From contig JBAXBP010000001.1 in the NCBI GenBank assembly GCA_037141915.1, positions 3,247-67,246 on the forward strand: a stretch of 64,000 nucleotides of DNA, given 5' to 3'. Positions 8,324-15,720 of this stretch are shown one piece after another (position 1 is the stretch's first letter; every line of letters begins with the position of its first letter). The notes beneath the pieces were generated by a model. It had not been told where the DNA came from. It searched no databases and saw only the letters and a list, made by a program, of their open reading frames with translations. The DNA comes from CAIRDP01 sp037141915. GTDB lineage: Bacteria; Bacteroidota; Bacteroidia; Bacteroidales; FEN-979. The position numbers and the translations under genes are program-made.

Positions 8324-9022
8324 TTACTGAAAATAAATGCAGTCCGCCTCCAGACATTCTTTATTGTATTCCGAGAATCCGCAATGGACCTCCGATGATT
8401 CCAATGTAACCTGAAACTTTTCCTCCAGGAACTTTATTGCTTCACTCAAGGCAAGATAAGTATCCCTTTTGCAGCACCTTGGGCCTCCATGTTCTGCAAT
8501 TGAAACCAGGCATTTTCCTGTCATCAGGTTGCTCAGCTTCCATTCTTCTTGGGCCAGAGGTGTTGAACCTGTAATCACGCTGATGAAAATCCCGGTTCCC
8601 ACGCCTGCCCCGCAATTCCCATGGGTTCCACAGAATCCGCCGGGAACCTTTTCGGCCCGTTTACGTACGATTTCAATTTTTGTTGATTTCGAGGGATCTT
8701 TCAGGAGGTTGCAGTAAGCAGAAATAAGTACAGCCGGCACCAGGAAATGATGTTCGGGGCCATGCATTTTTATCTTTTCACTATGCATGATCGCGGTAGC
8801 CATTTCAATTGGATTCAAGGAAGCTGAATGGTTGCACCAGGTCTCAATCAGCTCAATCCCCGATTGGGCATGGCAGTTGTCACAAACAAAATGATCATTA
8901 ACACAGCTAACATTCGATTGAAATGTTCCTTTACAGTAATAACATTCCTTCATTTCATAAGCTGCACCGTAAACCAAATCTTTTCCGCAGATCAGGCAGC
9001 CATTCCTGTTTTCCATAATCAT
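8324..9022 (-). CDS. DUF5714 family protein of the arsenic cluster
   Basis: The 232-residue protein starts at the ATG at 9020-9022, one base after the acr3 stop; a longer reading from 9073 would overlap acr3 by 50 bases. It is rich in Cys: CLICG near the N-terminus, CYYCKG, CVNDHFVCDNCH (zinc-ribbon-like), then CGTHGNCGAG, CCKRD, and CGFSEYNKECLEADCIYF at the end. This fits the DUF5714 family of unknown biochemical function. The Cys pairs suggest bound zinc or an iron-sulphur cluster. Its position next to acr3 and arsM points to a role in handling arsenic or other thiophilic compounds, which is inference. Confidence 0.7.
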   Translation of the reverse strand: MIMENRNGCLICGKDLVYGAAYEMKECYYCKGTFQSNVSCVNDHFVCDNCHAQSGIELIETWCNHSASLNPIEMATAIMHSEKIKMHGPEHHFLVPAVLISAYCNLLKDPSKSTKIEIVRKRAEKVPGGFCGTHGNCGAGVGTGIFISVITGSTPLAQEEWKLSNLMTGKCLVSIAEHGGPRCCKRDTYLALSEAIKFLEEKFQVTLESSEVHCGFSEYNKECLEADCIYFQ

Positions 9023-9023
9023 G

Positions 9024-10076
9024 CTAAGCTGTTTGTTTGGTGAAATACTTGCGCTGAAACCAGAATGATACATTGACCAGGCTGATCAGAACGGGAACTT
9101 CAACCAGGGGGCCGATCACGGCCGCAAAGGCAACTCCCGAACTGATGCCGAAAACCGAAACAGCTACTGCTATTGCCAGTTCAAAATTATTACTTGCCGC
9201 TGTGAAGGAAAGAGTAGCGGTTTTCTCATACCCGGCGCCAATACGCTTACCGATAAAAAATGACGCAATGAACATGACCACGAAATATATGATCAGTGGT
9301 ATGGCGATACGCACTACGTCAAGCGGGATCTTTACAATATACTCACCTTTGAGTGAGAACATCACAATGATCGTGAAAAGCAGTGCGACCAGGGTGATAG
9401 GGCTGATTTTAGGGATGAATTTACTTTCGTACCAGTCCCGGCTTTTCAGGTGGATAAGGCTGAACCTGGTGATAATCCCAGCAATAAAAGGGATCCCCAG
9501 GTATATGAACACGCTCTTTGCAATCTGGCCTATCGTGATGTCCACCGCAAAAGTTTTAAGGCCCAGCCAGGAAGGTAGTATCGTAAGAAAAATATAGGCG
9601 TAAACCGAAAAGAACAGGACCTGAAAAATTGAATTAAAGGCTACCAGGCCTGCACAATATTCCCTGTCGCCTTTTGCAAGGTCATTCCATACGATGACCA
9701 TCGCGATGCATCTTGCCAGTCCGATAAGGATCAGTCCGGCCATGTATTCAGGATATCCCCTGAGAAAGATGATCGCTAACAGGAACATGAATATGGGCCC
9801 TATGATCCAGTTCTGGACCAGGGAAACAGTAAGGATCTTTATGTTTTTAAACACATCACCCAGTTCTTCATACCTCACCTTTGCAAGAGGCGGGTACATC
9901 ATAAGGATCAATCCAATGGCGATTGGGATATTGGTGGTCCCTGACTGAAAGCTGTTCCAGAAGCCGGCAACAGAAGGGAAATGATATCCTGAAAAAACAC
10001 CTGCAAACATAGCCAGGAAAATCCATAAGGTCAGGTAGCGGTCTAAAAAGCCAAGACGTTTTTTTGATGGAGACAT
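9024..10076 (-). CDS. acr3: Arsenite efflux transporter, ACR3 family
   Basis: The 350-residue inner-membrane protein has about ten hydrophobic segments and should export arsenite driven by the proton motive force. It carries the family's key Cys in a membrane segment (GLARCIAMVIVWND) and the conserved Glu in SNNFELAIAVA near residue 300. Length and start (MSPSKKRLGFLDRYLTLWIF) are normal for ACR3. It lies 59 bases after arsM and just before the DUF5714 gene in the same transcript. The name arsB is often used for it in annotations, but the sequence is of the ACR3 type rather than the E. coli ArsB type. Confidence 0.93.
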   Translation of the reverse strand: MSPSKKRLGFLDRYLTLWIFLAMFAGVFSGYHFPSVAGFWNSFQSGTTNIPIAIGLILMMYPPLAKVRYEELGDVFKNIKILTVSLVQNWIIGPIFMFLLAIIFLRGYPEYMAGLILIGLARCIAMVIVWNDLAKGDREYCAGLVAFNSIFQVLFFSVYAYIFLTILPSWLGLKTFAVDITIGQIAKSVFIYLGIPFIAGIITRFSLIHLKSRDWYESKFIPKISPITLVALLFTIIVMFSLKGEYIVKIPLDVVRIAIPLIIYFVVMFIASFFIGKRIGAGYEKTATLSFTAASNNFELAIAVAVSVFGISSGVAFAAVIGPLVEVPVLISLVNVSFWFQRKYFTKQTA

Positions 10077-10112
10077 GGGATGGATGATTTACGATTTTAT
10101 GGACAATGTACG

Positions 10113-10130
10113 ATGTACAATGTACAAATG
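10113..10130. repeat. Intergenic 18-mer, copy 1
   Basis: ATGTACAATGTACAAATG between arsM and acr3 is identical to 39638-39655. It contains two overlapping TGTACA-like dyads and follows TACGAT-rich sequence (TTTACGAT, TGTACGAT). The function is unknown. Confidence 0.6.
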
Positions 10131-10135
10131 CTCAA

Positions 10136-10942
10136 TTATTTTTCGGCGGTGACGGTGATGCTGAATATGCCGGTCTTATTATTTTTGAATTCACTGATTT
10201 CGGCTTCAGTCAGGTAATTGCGCAACAGTTCATCGGGCAGTTCAATTTCTTTTTCCTTGTTGATCTCAATGTTCCTGAACCCTGACTGACTAATTATTTC
10301 GAGGTATTCATCTTTCTGTATGGCTCCTGCAACACAGCCTGAATACATTACGGCATCATCTTTCAATCCTTTGGGAAGCTTCCCTTGCAGCACCACATCG
10401 GAAATGCTGAAGTGACCTCCGGGTTTAAGAGCGCGGAATATACCATCATAGGCCTTTTTTTTGTCTGGCACCAGGTTCAAAACGCAATTGCTCACAACCA
10501 CGTCGATAGTACCAGAAGGAACAGGCATTTCCTCAATATCGCCTTTGATGAATTCCACATTGGTAAAGCCTAATTTTTTCACATTTTCACGGGCTTTTTC
10601 AAGCATGGTATCACTGAAATCAATCCCAATCACTTTGCCTGATTCTCCCGACAGTGCACGGGCTACAAAGCAATCATTGCCTGCGCCTGAGCCAAGGTCA
10701 AGTACCGTATCGCCTTTTTTTATTCTGGCAAATTGTGTAGGTATCCCGCAACCAAGGCCAAGGTCTGCATCGGGATTGTAACCATCGAGCTTCTCATAAT
10801 TCTCACTGAAGATGGTATAGTCGATCTCGCAGCATCCGCCGGCACCGCAGCATGATGTTTCATTTTCTTTCTTTGACTGCGTTGCGATCTGGCTGTATTT
10901 TTCTTTGACGATCTCTTTGATGTCCTTCTTTTGAATATTCAT
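10136..10942 (-). CDS. arsM: Arsenite S-adenosylmethionine methyltransferase
   Basis: This 268-residue cytosolic enzyme should methylate As(III) using SAM. The N-terminus carries the arsenic-binding CCGAGGCC cluster near residues 31-38. The SAM fold starts with VLDLGSGAGNDC, followed by the acidic IGIDFSD and the KGDIEEMP loop. The other substrate cysteines are in SNCVLNL and SGCVAGAI. LGCGIPTQFA before the SAM site is also typical of ArsM. The gene follows the rhodanese-like gene by 31 bases and comes before acr3, so it is part of the arsR-led transcript. Confidence 0.93.
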   Translation of the reverse strand: MNIQKKDIKEIVKEKYSQIATQSKKENETSCCGAGGCCEIDYTIFSENYEKLDGYNPDADLGLGCGIPTQFARIKKGDTVLDLGSGAGNDCFVARALSGESGKVIGIDFSDTMLEKARENVKKLGFTNVEFIKGDIEEMPVPSGTIDVVVSNCVLNLVPDKKKAYDGIFRALKPGGHFSISDVVLQGKLPKGLKDDAVMYSGCVAGAIQKDEYLEIISQSGFRNIEINKEKEIELPDELLRNYLTEAEISEFKNNKTGIFSITVTAEK

Positions 10943-10973
10943 TGGTTTAAAATTTAATTCGTTAGTTTATCGA

Positions 10974-11387
10974 TTATTTTCTTTCTCTTGGCCTGATCAT
11001 GCATGGACAAGGTCCGTTAAGAGGCTGGTATTTCCCCGCTTTCATGGGAAACCCGTCTTTTTCCCAATCGGCGATCCCTCCTGCCAGGCTGGCAATATTT
11101 TCGTAACCTTTTGCTCTCAGGGAAACTGCATATTTCCTGCTCCATAATCCTACCGCATCGGCCAGGATCAAGGGTTTATCCAGGGGTAGTGATTCCCATT
11201 TCTCTTCAAATTCAGTATGTGGAAGATAAATTATATTCTCGACCCCGAATGCACGGATATCAGTATCGAATTCTTCCCTGAGATCGACCATGGTTGCTCC
11301 AGCTCCTAATAGTTCCAGGACTTCCTTTGGCAGGGGATAGGGGATTCCATCGATCTTCAGGCTGCAGTTTTCAAAAAAATCCGGCAT
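10974..11387 (-). CDS. Rhodanese-like protein without catalytic Cys
   Basis: The 137-residue protein has a rhodanese fold: MVDLREEFDTDI near residue 35 (the DVR motif region), IIYLPHTEF, and the end AKGYENIASLAGGIADWEKD. At the active-site loop, where catalytic members read CxxGxRS, it has ADAVGLWSRK, with Asp in place of Cys. Sulphur transfer by the usual mechanism is therefore unlikely. The C-terminal tail has a CPC motif (NGPCPCMIRPR) that could bind arsenite or another soft metal. It sits between the ArsG-like gene and arsM, and a binding or shuttle role is inference. Confidence 0.8.
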   Translation of the reverse strand: MPDFFENCSLKIDGIPYPLPKEVLELLGAGATMVDLREEFDTDIRAFGVENIIYLPHTEFEEKWESLPLDKPLILADAVGLWSRKYAVSLRAKGYENIASLAGGIADWEKDGFPMKAGKYQPLNGPCPCMIRPRERK

Positions 11388-11399
11388 AGGACGGAAGGT

Positions 11400-12113
11400 T
11401 TATATGGAAGCATTGAAAAAGTAAATAGCAATGAAGTATATCCCGCTAAGGATAAAGATAACGGCAACAATCCTCCTGAACCACAGCTCAAAGATTTTGA
11501 TCCTGTTATAAAAACCCCCGACTGAAGAGATACTGAAGGCTATGATATAAGCGATAATAATGACTGGCAGTCCTGTTGCAATGGCGAACACCAGGGGCAG
11601 CAAAATTCCTGCCTTACTGGCCAGGGTCATAGGGATCAGGATGCCAAAATAAAGAACTCCGCTGTATGGGCAGAAAGCAAGGGCGAAAAGACAACCCAGC
11701 ACAAATGAACCCCAGTAACTGTTTATCTTCAGTTTAGCAATAAGCCGGTCGGTCAGGTTGCTCAGGGAAAATTTTCCCAGGTTAATAAAATCGAGCATCA
11801 GGATACCAATGATAAGCAAGAATATCCCGATGAATTTCTCCCCGTTTGACTGGAGAAACCTTGCAAGATGGAACCTGCTTGCACCGAAAAATAAAATAAG
11901 TCCTAAAGCAGTATAACTGAAAGCCCTTCCTGCAGTATAGATCAAGCCATTGAGAAATACCCTGCGTTTATTTACCAGGTCTTTACTGATGTATGCTGTG
12001 GCGGTAATGTTTGTGGCAAGCGGGCATGGACTTATGGATGTCATAACACCCAGAATGAATGCCGACAAAAATGGCAGCTGAGCAGAGTCCAGGATATTTT
12101 GGAGGTACTCCAT
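11400..12113 (-). CDS. arsG: ArsG-like permease of the CcdA/DsbD membrane family
   Basis: The 237-residue protein has six hydrophobic segments. Two Cys-Pro motifs, SISPCPLATN near residue 30 and FCPYSG near 152, are placed as in the CcdA/DsbD transmembrane family. In cytochrome biogenesis these proteins carry electrons across the membrane. Together with the two thioredoxin-fold genes upstream, the arrangement matches the ArsE-ArsF-ArsG system, in which ArsE and ArsF reduce nitroaromatic arsenicals and ArsG exports the aminoaromatic product. The family call rests on sequence plus neighbours; a general thiol-redox role is the alternative. It starts 4 bases after the ArsF-like stop. Confidence 0.7.
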   Translation of the reverse strand: MEYLQNILDSAQLPFLSAFILGVMTSISPCPLATNITATAYISKDLVNKRRVFLNGLIYTAGRAFSYTALGLILFFGASRFHLARFLQSNGEKFIGIFLLIIGILMLDFINLGKFSLSNLTDRLIAKLKINSYWGSFVLGCLFALAFCPYSGVLYFGILIPMTLASKAGILLPLVFAIATGLPVIIIAYIIAFSISSVGGFYNRIKIFELWFRRIVAVIFILSGIYFIAIYFFNASI

Positions 12114-12117
12114 AAGT

Positions 12118-12525
12118 CTATTTCAGCAGCAAATTAATTTTATCCTTCAGCACGCTGATAAATTTATCGGGGTTATACCGTGCATTGGCAAAAGCAAATT
12201 CAGTAAGGTCGTTCCTGCTCTCTTTGCCTCCCGACGTTTTTGTAAGGAACAAAGCCGAACCGGTCGCCTCATATTTCTCAGCTATGGCCTTGCTCTTACT
12301 GTCATCCACATCGATCACAGTGAATTTAATAGTGCCGTTCTTCAACTGTGAGGCGAAATAAACATCAAGGGTTTTCTTTGTGTTTTCTTCGATCGCCATG
12401 CAGGTGGGGCATCTCCGCGTTGCATGGAAATACAATACTTCCAGTTTTAAAGTTGGGTTCTGGGCCATCAGCATTGAGCAGAAGATGAAGCCCAGGATCA
12501 ATGAAAGACTAAGTTTCTTAATCAT
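12118..12525 (-). CDS. arsF: ArsF-like secreted thioredoxin-fold protein
   Basis: The 135-residue protein has a signal peptide (1-21, ending SMLMAQ), so it is probably periplasmic. A CPTC redox motif lies at about residues 39-42 in a thioredoxin-like fold (LEVLYFHATRRCPTC, then FTVIDVDDSKSKAIAEKY). It matches the family annotated as nitrophenyl compound nitroreductase subunit ArsF. It sits between the small ArsE-like protein and the ArsG-like permease, as expected for that operon. The assignment to nitroaromatic arsenical reduction follows the named family; nothing here shows the substrate. Confidence 0.7.
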   Translation of the reverse strand: MIKKLSLSLILGFIFCSMLMAQNPTLKLEVLYFHATRRCPTCMAIEENTKKTLDVYFASQLKNGTIKFTVIDVDDSKSKAIAEKYEATGSALFLTKTSGGKESRNDLTEFAFANARYNPDKFISVLKDKINLLLK

Positions 12526-12536
12526 GATATTTTAAT

Positions 12537-12791
12537 TTATTGCCCTGTTTTGTTGATATGTTCCTGTATAAGCTGTTTGATCTCTGAAACTGCAGGCACC
12601 CTGCCATTAATCACCACCTGTTCATCGAACACAAGGGCCGGTGTTCGCATTACCTTGTAGCCGATGATTTTCGTGATGTCTTCAACCTTTATCACTTCGG
12701 CACAACTTCCCAATTCAGCTACCGCTTTCCTGGTGTTACTCTCCAGTGTTCTGCAACTGGGGCACCCTGTTCCCAGTACTTTAATGATCAT
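12537..12791 (-). CDS. Small thioredoxin-fold protein, ArsE-like
   Basis: The 84-residue cytosolic protein is of the MTH895/TM0996 type: MIIKVLGTGCPSCRTLE with a CPSC motif at residues 10-13, KVEDITKIIGYKVMRTPALV with the cis-Pro loop, and VINGRVPAVSEI. Such miniature thioredoxins often accompany arsR genes. Its start overlaps the arsR stop by 4 bases, so the two are translationally coupled. Its place before ArsF-like and ArsG-like genes makes ArsE the likely role, although ArsE itself is less clearly defined by sequence. Confidence 0.75.
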   Translation of the reverse strand: MIIKVLGTGCPSCRTLESNTRKAVAELGSCAEVIKVEDITKIIGYKVMRTPALVFDEQVVINGRVPAVSEIKQLIQEHINKTGQ

Positions 12792-13123
12792 ACTTTTTGT
12801 GTTTCTGGTATTGACCGATACGATTGCTTCCAGAAATCGGCAAACAGCTTCTGAGCCTGTTTCCAGTTCTCCGGTTCAATGCAGTACCTGATTTTGGGAG
12901 GCTCAATACATCCCTGGATCAAGCCCGATTCCTTCAATTCTTTCAGATGCTGTGATACCGTGGCCTGTGCGATCGGGAGTTCTTCAACGATCTCTCCGCA
13001 AAAACAGGTATCCATTGAAGCAAGCAGCTTCACGATCGCAATCCTGGCAGGATGGCTCAATGCCTTGGCAAACCTGGCCATCCGTATATCATCTTCATTA
13101 TAATCCGTACTTGTATATGCCAT
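12788..13123 (-). CDS. arsR: ArsR/SmtB-family arsenic-responsive repressor
   Basis: The 111-residue winged-helix protein begins with an ArsR-type ALSHPARIAIVKLL helix and has the recognition region IAQATVSQHLKEL at about residues 51-63. Cys40 and Cys42 (MDTCFCGEI) lie at the dimer/recognition region and Cys72 and Cys81 (GCIEPP, RYCIEP) in the wing. This set is suited to binding As(III). It leads the minus-strand cluster, and ATCGCAAATATACGAT over its own -7 element is a likely autoregulatory site. The same core recurs at arsC. The start at 13123 is the first ATG after the promoter. Confidence 0.92.
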   Translation of the reverse strand: MAYTSTDYNEDDIRMARFAKALSHPARIAIVKLLASMDTCFCGEIVEELPIAQATVSQHLKELKESGLIQGCIEPPKIRYCIEPENWKQAQKLFADFWKQSYRSIPETQKV

Positions 13124-13134
13124 ATTGATTGTTT

Positions 13135-13150
13135 ATCGCAAATATACGAT
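13135..13150. promoter_or_regulatory. ArsR operator and -7 element of the ars operon
   Basis: ATCGCAAATATACGAT has ATCG/CGAT arms around 8 bases. Read on the minus strand, the centre is TATATTTG (13139-13146), an exact TAnnTTTG -7 element. Repressor binding would therefore cover the promoter core. The -33 region (about 13167) is poorly conserved. It is 13 bases upstream of the arsR start and nearly matches the dyad core at arsC (8168-8183). Confidence 0.7.
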
Positions 13151-13207
13151 GAGATTTTGAATTATGAACTGATTTACCCGATTTTTAATAAACCAGAGAA
13201 ATACTTT

Positions 13208-13215
13208 TAAATTTG
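13208..13215 (+). promoter_or_regulatory. -7 element of the KAS III/START operon
   Basis: TAAATTTG is an exact TAnnTTTG element. TTTT at 13183-13186 gives a weak -33 at 21 bases. A hairpin with a T-tract starts only 9 bases downstream. Confidence 0.45.
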
Positions 13216-13223
13216 CATTGATT

Positions 13224-13261
13224 TTCATGGCTGTCCTGTTTACGCAGCCATGAATTTTTTT
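13224..13261 (+). terminator. Intrinsic-terminator-like hairpin in the 5' leader
   Basis: TTCATGGCTG (13224-13233) pairs with CAGCCATGAA (13245-13254) around an 11-base loop, followed by seven T (13255-13261). This has the form of an intrinsic terminator for plus-strand transcription. However, it lies between the -7 element at 13208 and the KAS III start at 13319, with no plus-strand gene before it after 6450. It could be an attenuator. Confidence 0.6.
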
Positions 13262-13318
13262 GATTAAGCAGGAGAGAAAACAAGGTTATCAGAAGTAAAA
13301 AATCAAGCGGAGAACAAC

Positions 13319-14212
13319 ATGGGGACAGTCTTTTCTAAAATGAACAGCTATTTTGAGTTTTCGAAAGAAAGAGATCTGAAAGAATATCCCAAACAGGTCT
13401 TCGTGCTTGCCGAAAAGTCCCTGGGTCCTCTTCTCGAATCAAAGCTCCCCGAAAACCTTAGTCATTTAATAGTGGCCACGACCACCCCGGATTCACTTGC
13501 CCCTTCCCTCGGACAGATGATCGTTGATAAATTCAGCAGTTCTTTTTCAAATTGTCATTGCATCGATATTGTCCAGGGATGTGCAGGAAGCGTTACTTCC
13601 ATGATAGTGGCCAGCCAGCTGGCCGAGTTGAATAAATCGTCGGTGATGGTGGTTAATGCCGATGCGGCAAAAAGGGCCACCTCCAGGTCAAGCAAGTTTA
13701 ATAAAATTTTCGGGAACGGATCGTTTGCCTGCCTGATCAGTTACCAGGATTCCAATACGGGGCTGATACACTCAAAGTCCAGGCAATACAAGGGCCTTTC
13801 GGAGGTTGTAAGTGTTCCCTTAGGTCATGATCTGCATGAAATATTATTAAGGGAGAACAAGAACCTGTACAGTGATCCGCGAAAATATCTCGGCCTGTCG
13901 ATGAACAACCCCCTTGCATTGAAGCTGATCAGGAAAGCCGAAGCTTTTTACCTTGATTTTACCAAAGAGACCGGCCCGCCGGATATCATGATCCTTCACC
14001 AGGTGAACCCGCTTATACTGAAATACTTTTCATCGGTCTTTAAAAAGTATAAAATTGAATTTATCAACGTTGTTGAAACTACCGGGAACTGTGGTACCGC
14101 ATCGGTAGGCATTGCGCTGGATTCAATCAAGAACACCATAGGGGGTAAAACTGTTCTTTTATGCAGTTTCGGGACCGGCGGGGTCATTACAGCAGGCTAT
14201 TGGCAAACCTAA
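13319..14212 (+). CDS. KAS III-like ketoacyl synthase, short form
   Basis: The 297-residue protein belongs to the thiolase fold and has a full Cys-His-Asn triad: Cys88 in VQGCAGSV, His in ILHQVNP near 228 and Asn in TGNCGTASVG near 257. Members condense an acyl-CoA starter with malonyl-ACP or a related extender. It is shorter than FabH (about 320 residues) because the usual N-terminal strand and loop are missing; the upstream frame has a stop 16 codons before this ATG. A START-domain protein follows 15 bases downstream, suggesting a lipid-related pathway. The product cannot be named. It differs clearly from the second KAS III at 23460. Confidence 0.8.
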   Translation: MGTVFSKMNSYFEFSKERDLKEYPKQVFVLAEKSLGPLLESKLPENLSHLIVATTTPDSLAPSLGQMIVDKFSSSFSNCHCIDIVQGCAGSVTSMIVASQLAELNKSSVMVVNADAAKRATSRSSKFNKIFGNGSFACLISYQDSNTGLIHSKSRQYKGLSEVVSVPLGHDLHEILLRENKNLYSDPRKYLGLSMNNPLALKLIRKAEAFYLDFTKETGPPDIMILHQVNPLILKYFSSVFKKYKIEFINVVETTGNCGTASVGIALDSIKNTIGGKTVLLCSFGTGGVITAGYWQT

Positions 14213-14227
14213 ACACCAGGATTCCTT

Positions 14228-14854
14228 ATGCAGAAGCTGCTTTCGTTTACTATTACGGCTCTTCTACTTCAAATGCTTTCATTGACGGCAGAAGCACAGT
14301 CCTGGAACTTCATCAAAGAGAAGGAAGGGTTCAGGCTTTATACCCGGCAGGAGGCAAAGAGTTCGTTTAAATCATTCAGGGGGGAAGCTGAGATCAGGGC
14401 CGATCTGGATAAGGTGAGTTCCCTTATTGGCAATATCAAAAACCTCGACTGGTGGGGAGATGATGTGCATGACATCACTGTACTTGCTTTTGAAAAGGAC
14501 AGGCACATCAGGTATTATTTTGTGTACGATGTTCCCTGGCCATTCACTGATCGGGACCTTGTTGCCGATGTCACAATTTCTGAAGATTCGGCTACCGGGA
14601 TACGCACCGTTTATTCTCATCCTTTGCCTGATGTTGTCCCTGAAAAGGCGGGATTGATCCGTGTTACAAATTACTGGCAGAAGTGGACCATACAGCCCTT
14701 AAAAAACGGGATGATCCATCTTACCCTTGAAGGTTTTATTGATCCTGCAGGGAGCGTGCCTGCCTGGTTGTATAACATGGTTATCATTGATACACCACTG
14801 AGGCTTTTACGGGAGGTTGAGAAGAGGGTTCAAACAGAGCAGGACCCCGGCTGA
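14228..14854 (+). CDS. Secreted START-domain lipid-binding protein
   Basis: The 208-residue protein has a signal peptide (1-23, ending AEAQ). A START-like domain follows: WNFIKEKEGFRLYTRQE, a YYFVYDVPWPFTDRDLV core, and the C-terminal helix WLYNMVIIDTPLRLLREVEK. START folds hold a lipid in a deep pocket. Being exported, it is likely to be periplasmic. It is coupled to the KAS III gene (15-base gap), so it may bind or carry a product of that enzyme; this is inference. It converges with the hydrolase gene on the other strand. Confidence 0.82.
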   Translation: MQKLLSFTITALLLQMLSLTAEAQSWNFIKEKEGFRLYTRQEAKSSFKSFRGEAEIRADLDKVSSLIGNIKNLDWWGDDVHDITVLAFEKDRHIRYYFVYDVPWPFTDRDLVADVTISEDSATGIRTVYSHPLPDVVPEKAGLIRVTNYWQKWTIQPLKNGMIHLTLEGFIDPAGSVPAWLYNMVIIDTPLRLLREVEKRVQTEQDPG

Positions 14855-14901
14855 AACGCTGAAAATTGTTTCTCCCGGAGTGGATCCGACTGGTTAATAA
14901 A

Positions 14902-15720
14902 TTACTGCCTGAAAACCCTGGTAAGAAATGCCTTCATGTCGTTCCACGAAGCTTTGTCAGCTTCAGCATTATATTGAATCGGAAGATTGAACTCTTTTCC
15001 AAGCTTGGTAGCAGCGGGGTTTGTGAAGGCATGGGTTGCATTGGCGTAGGTCTTAAAAATATAATCGGCATGAATGGAATCCATCTGGTGTTTGAAGGTT
15101 TCAACATCATGCTGTGAAACCGATTTGTCGCTGCCTCCATGGCATATAAGTATTTTGGCTTTTAATGACTTCGGATTTGGGGGCACACCTGCCAATCCGC
15201 CGTGGAAACTGACAACTCCTTTCAGATCGGCTCCAAGTTTGGTATAATTAAGTACCATAGAACCTCCGAAGCAATATCCTATGGCAGCAATATTCCCGGC
15301 ATCAGCCAGGGGATATTCTTTGACCTTGTCAATTGCAGCATCAAGCCTGGCCTTTGCCAGAGTGGGATCCTTATAAAACTGTGAAGTCAGCTGCCTTGCA
15401 CCGGCAGGATCTGAGGCAGTATCTCCATTACCGAACATATCGACAGCCATGGCCAGGTAGCCTAATTCGGCCAGTTGTCTTGCCCGCATTTTTGAATAAT
15501 CATTCATGCCCCACCATTCATGGACGACGAGAACAACAGGTCGTTTCCCTTTTTTGGTTTCATCCCATGCGATAAATCCCTTCAGGGTAACGCCACTGGC
15601 TGAATAATTCACGCTTTCTTCTTTGAGCTTTGATGCCATGGTTTTTGAATATGAGAATAAGAGTATTGTAACGATGAGTGCAGAGGTAAGGATGCAATGA
15701 AAAATATTTTTTGCTTTCAT
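14902..15720 (-). CDS. Dienelactone hydrolase family protein, exported
   Basis: The 272-residue alpha/beta hydrolase has an N-terminal signal peptide (1-29). The nucleophile is Cys in AIGYCFGGSM near residue 150, with Asp in CHGGSDKSV and His in NATHAFTN completing the triad, as in dienelactone hydrolases. An HEWWGMNDYSKMRA stretch near residue 67 is also typical. The natural substrate is unknown; the family includes many carboxylesterases. The gene stands alone. An exact -7 element (TACCTTTG on the minus strand, 15762-15769) lies 42 bases upstream without a clear -33. Confidence 0.88.
   Translation of the reverse strand: MKAKNIFHCILTSALIVTILLFSYSKTMASKLKEESVNYSASGVTLKGFIAWDETKKGKRPVVLVVHEWWGMNDYSKMRARQLAELGYLAMAVDMFGNGDTASDPAGARQLTSQFYKDPTLAKARLDAAIDKVKEYPLADAGNIAAIGYCFGGSMVLNYTKLGADLKGVVSFHGGLAGVPPNPKSLKAKILICHGGSDKSVSQHDVETFKHQMDSIHADYIFKTYANATHAFTNPAATKLGKEFNLPIQYNAEADKASWNDMKAFLTRVFRQ

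Noticed and set aside
8324..9073. Longer start of the DUF5714 gene at 9073
   Set aside because: It would overlap acr3 by 50 bases and add 17 residues without resemblance; the ATG at 9022 directly follows the acr3 stop.
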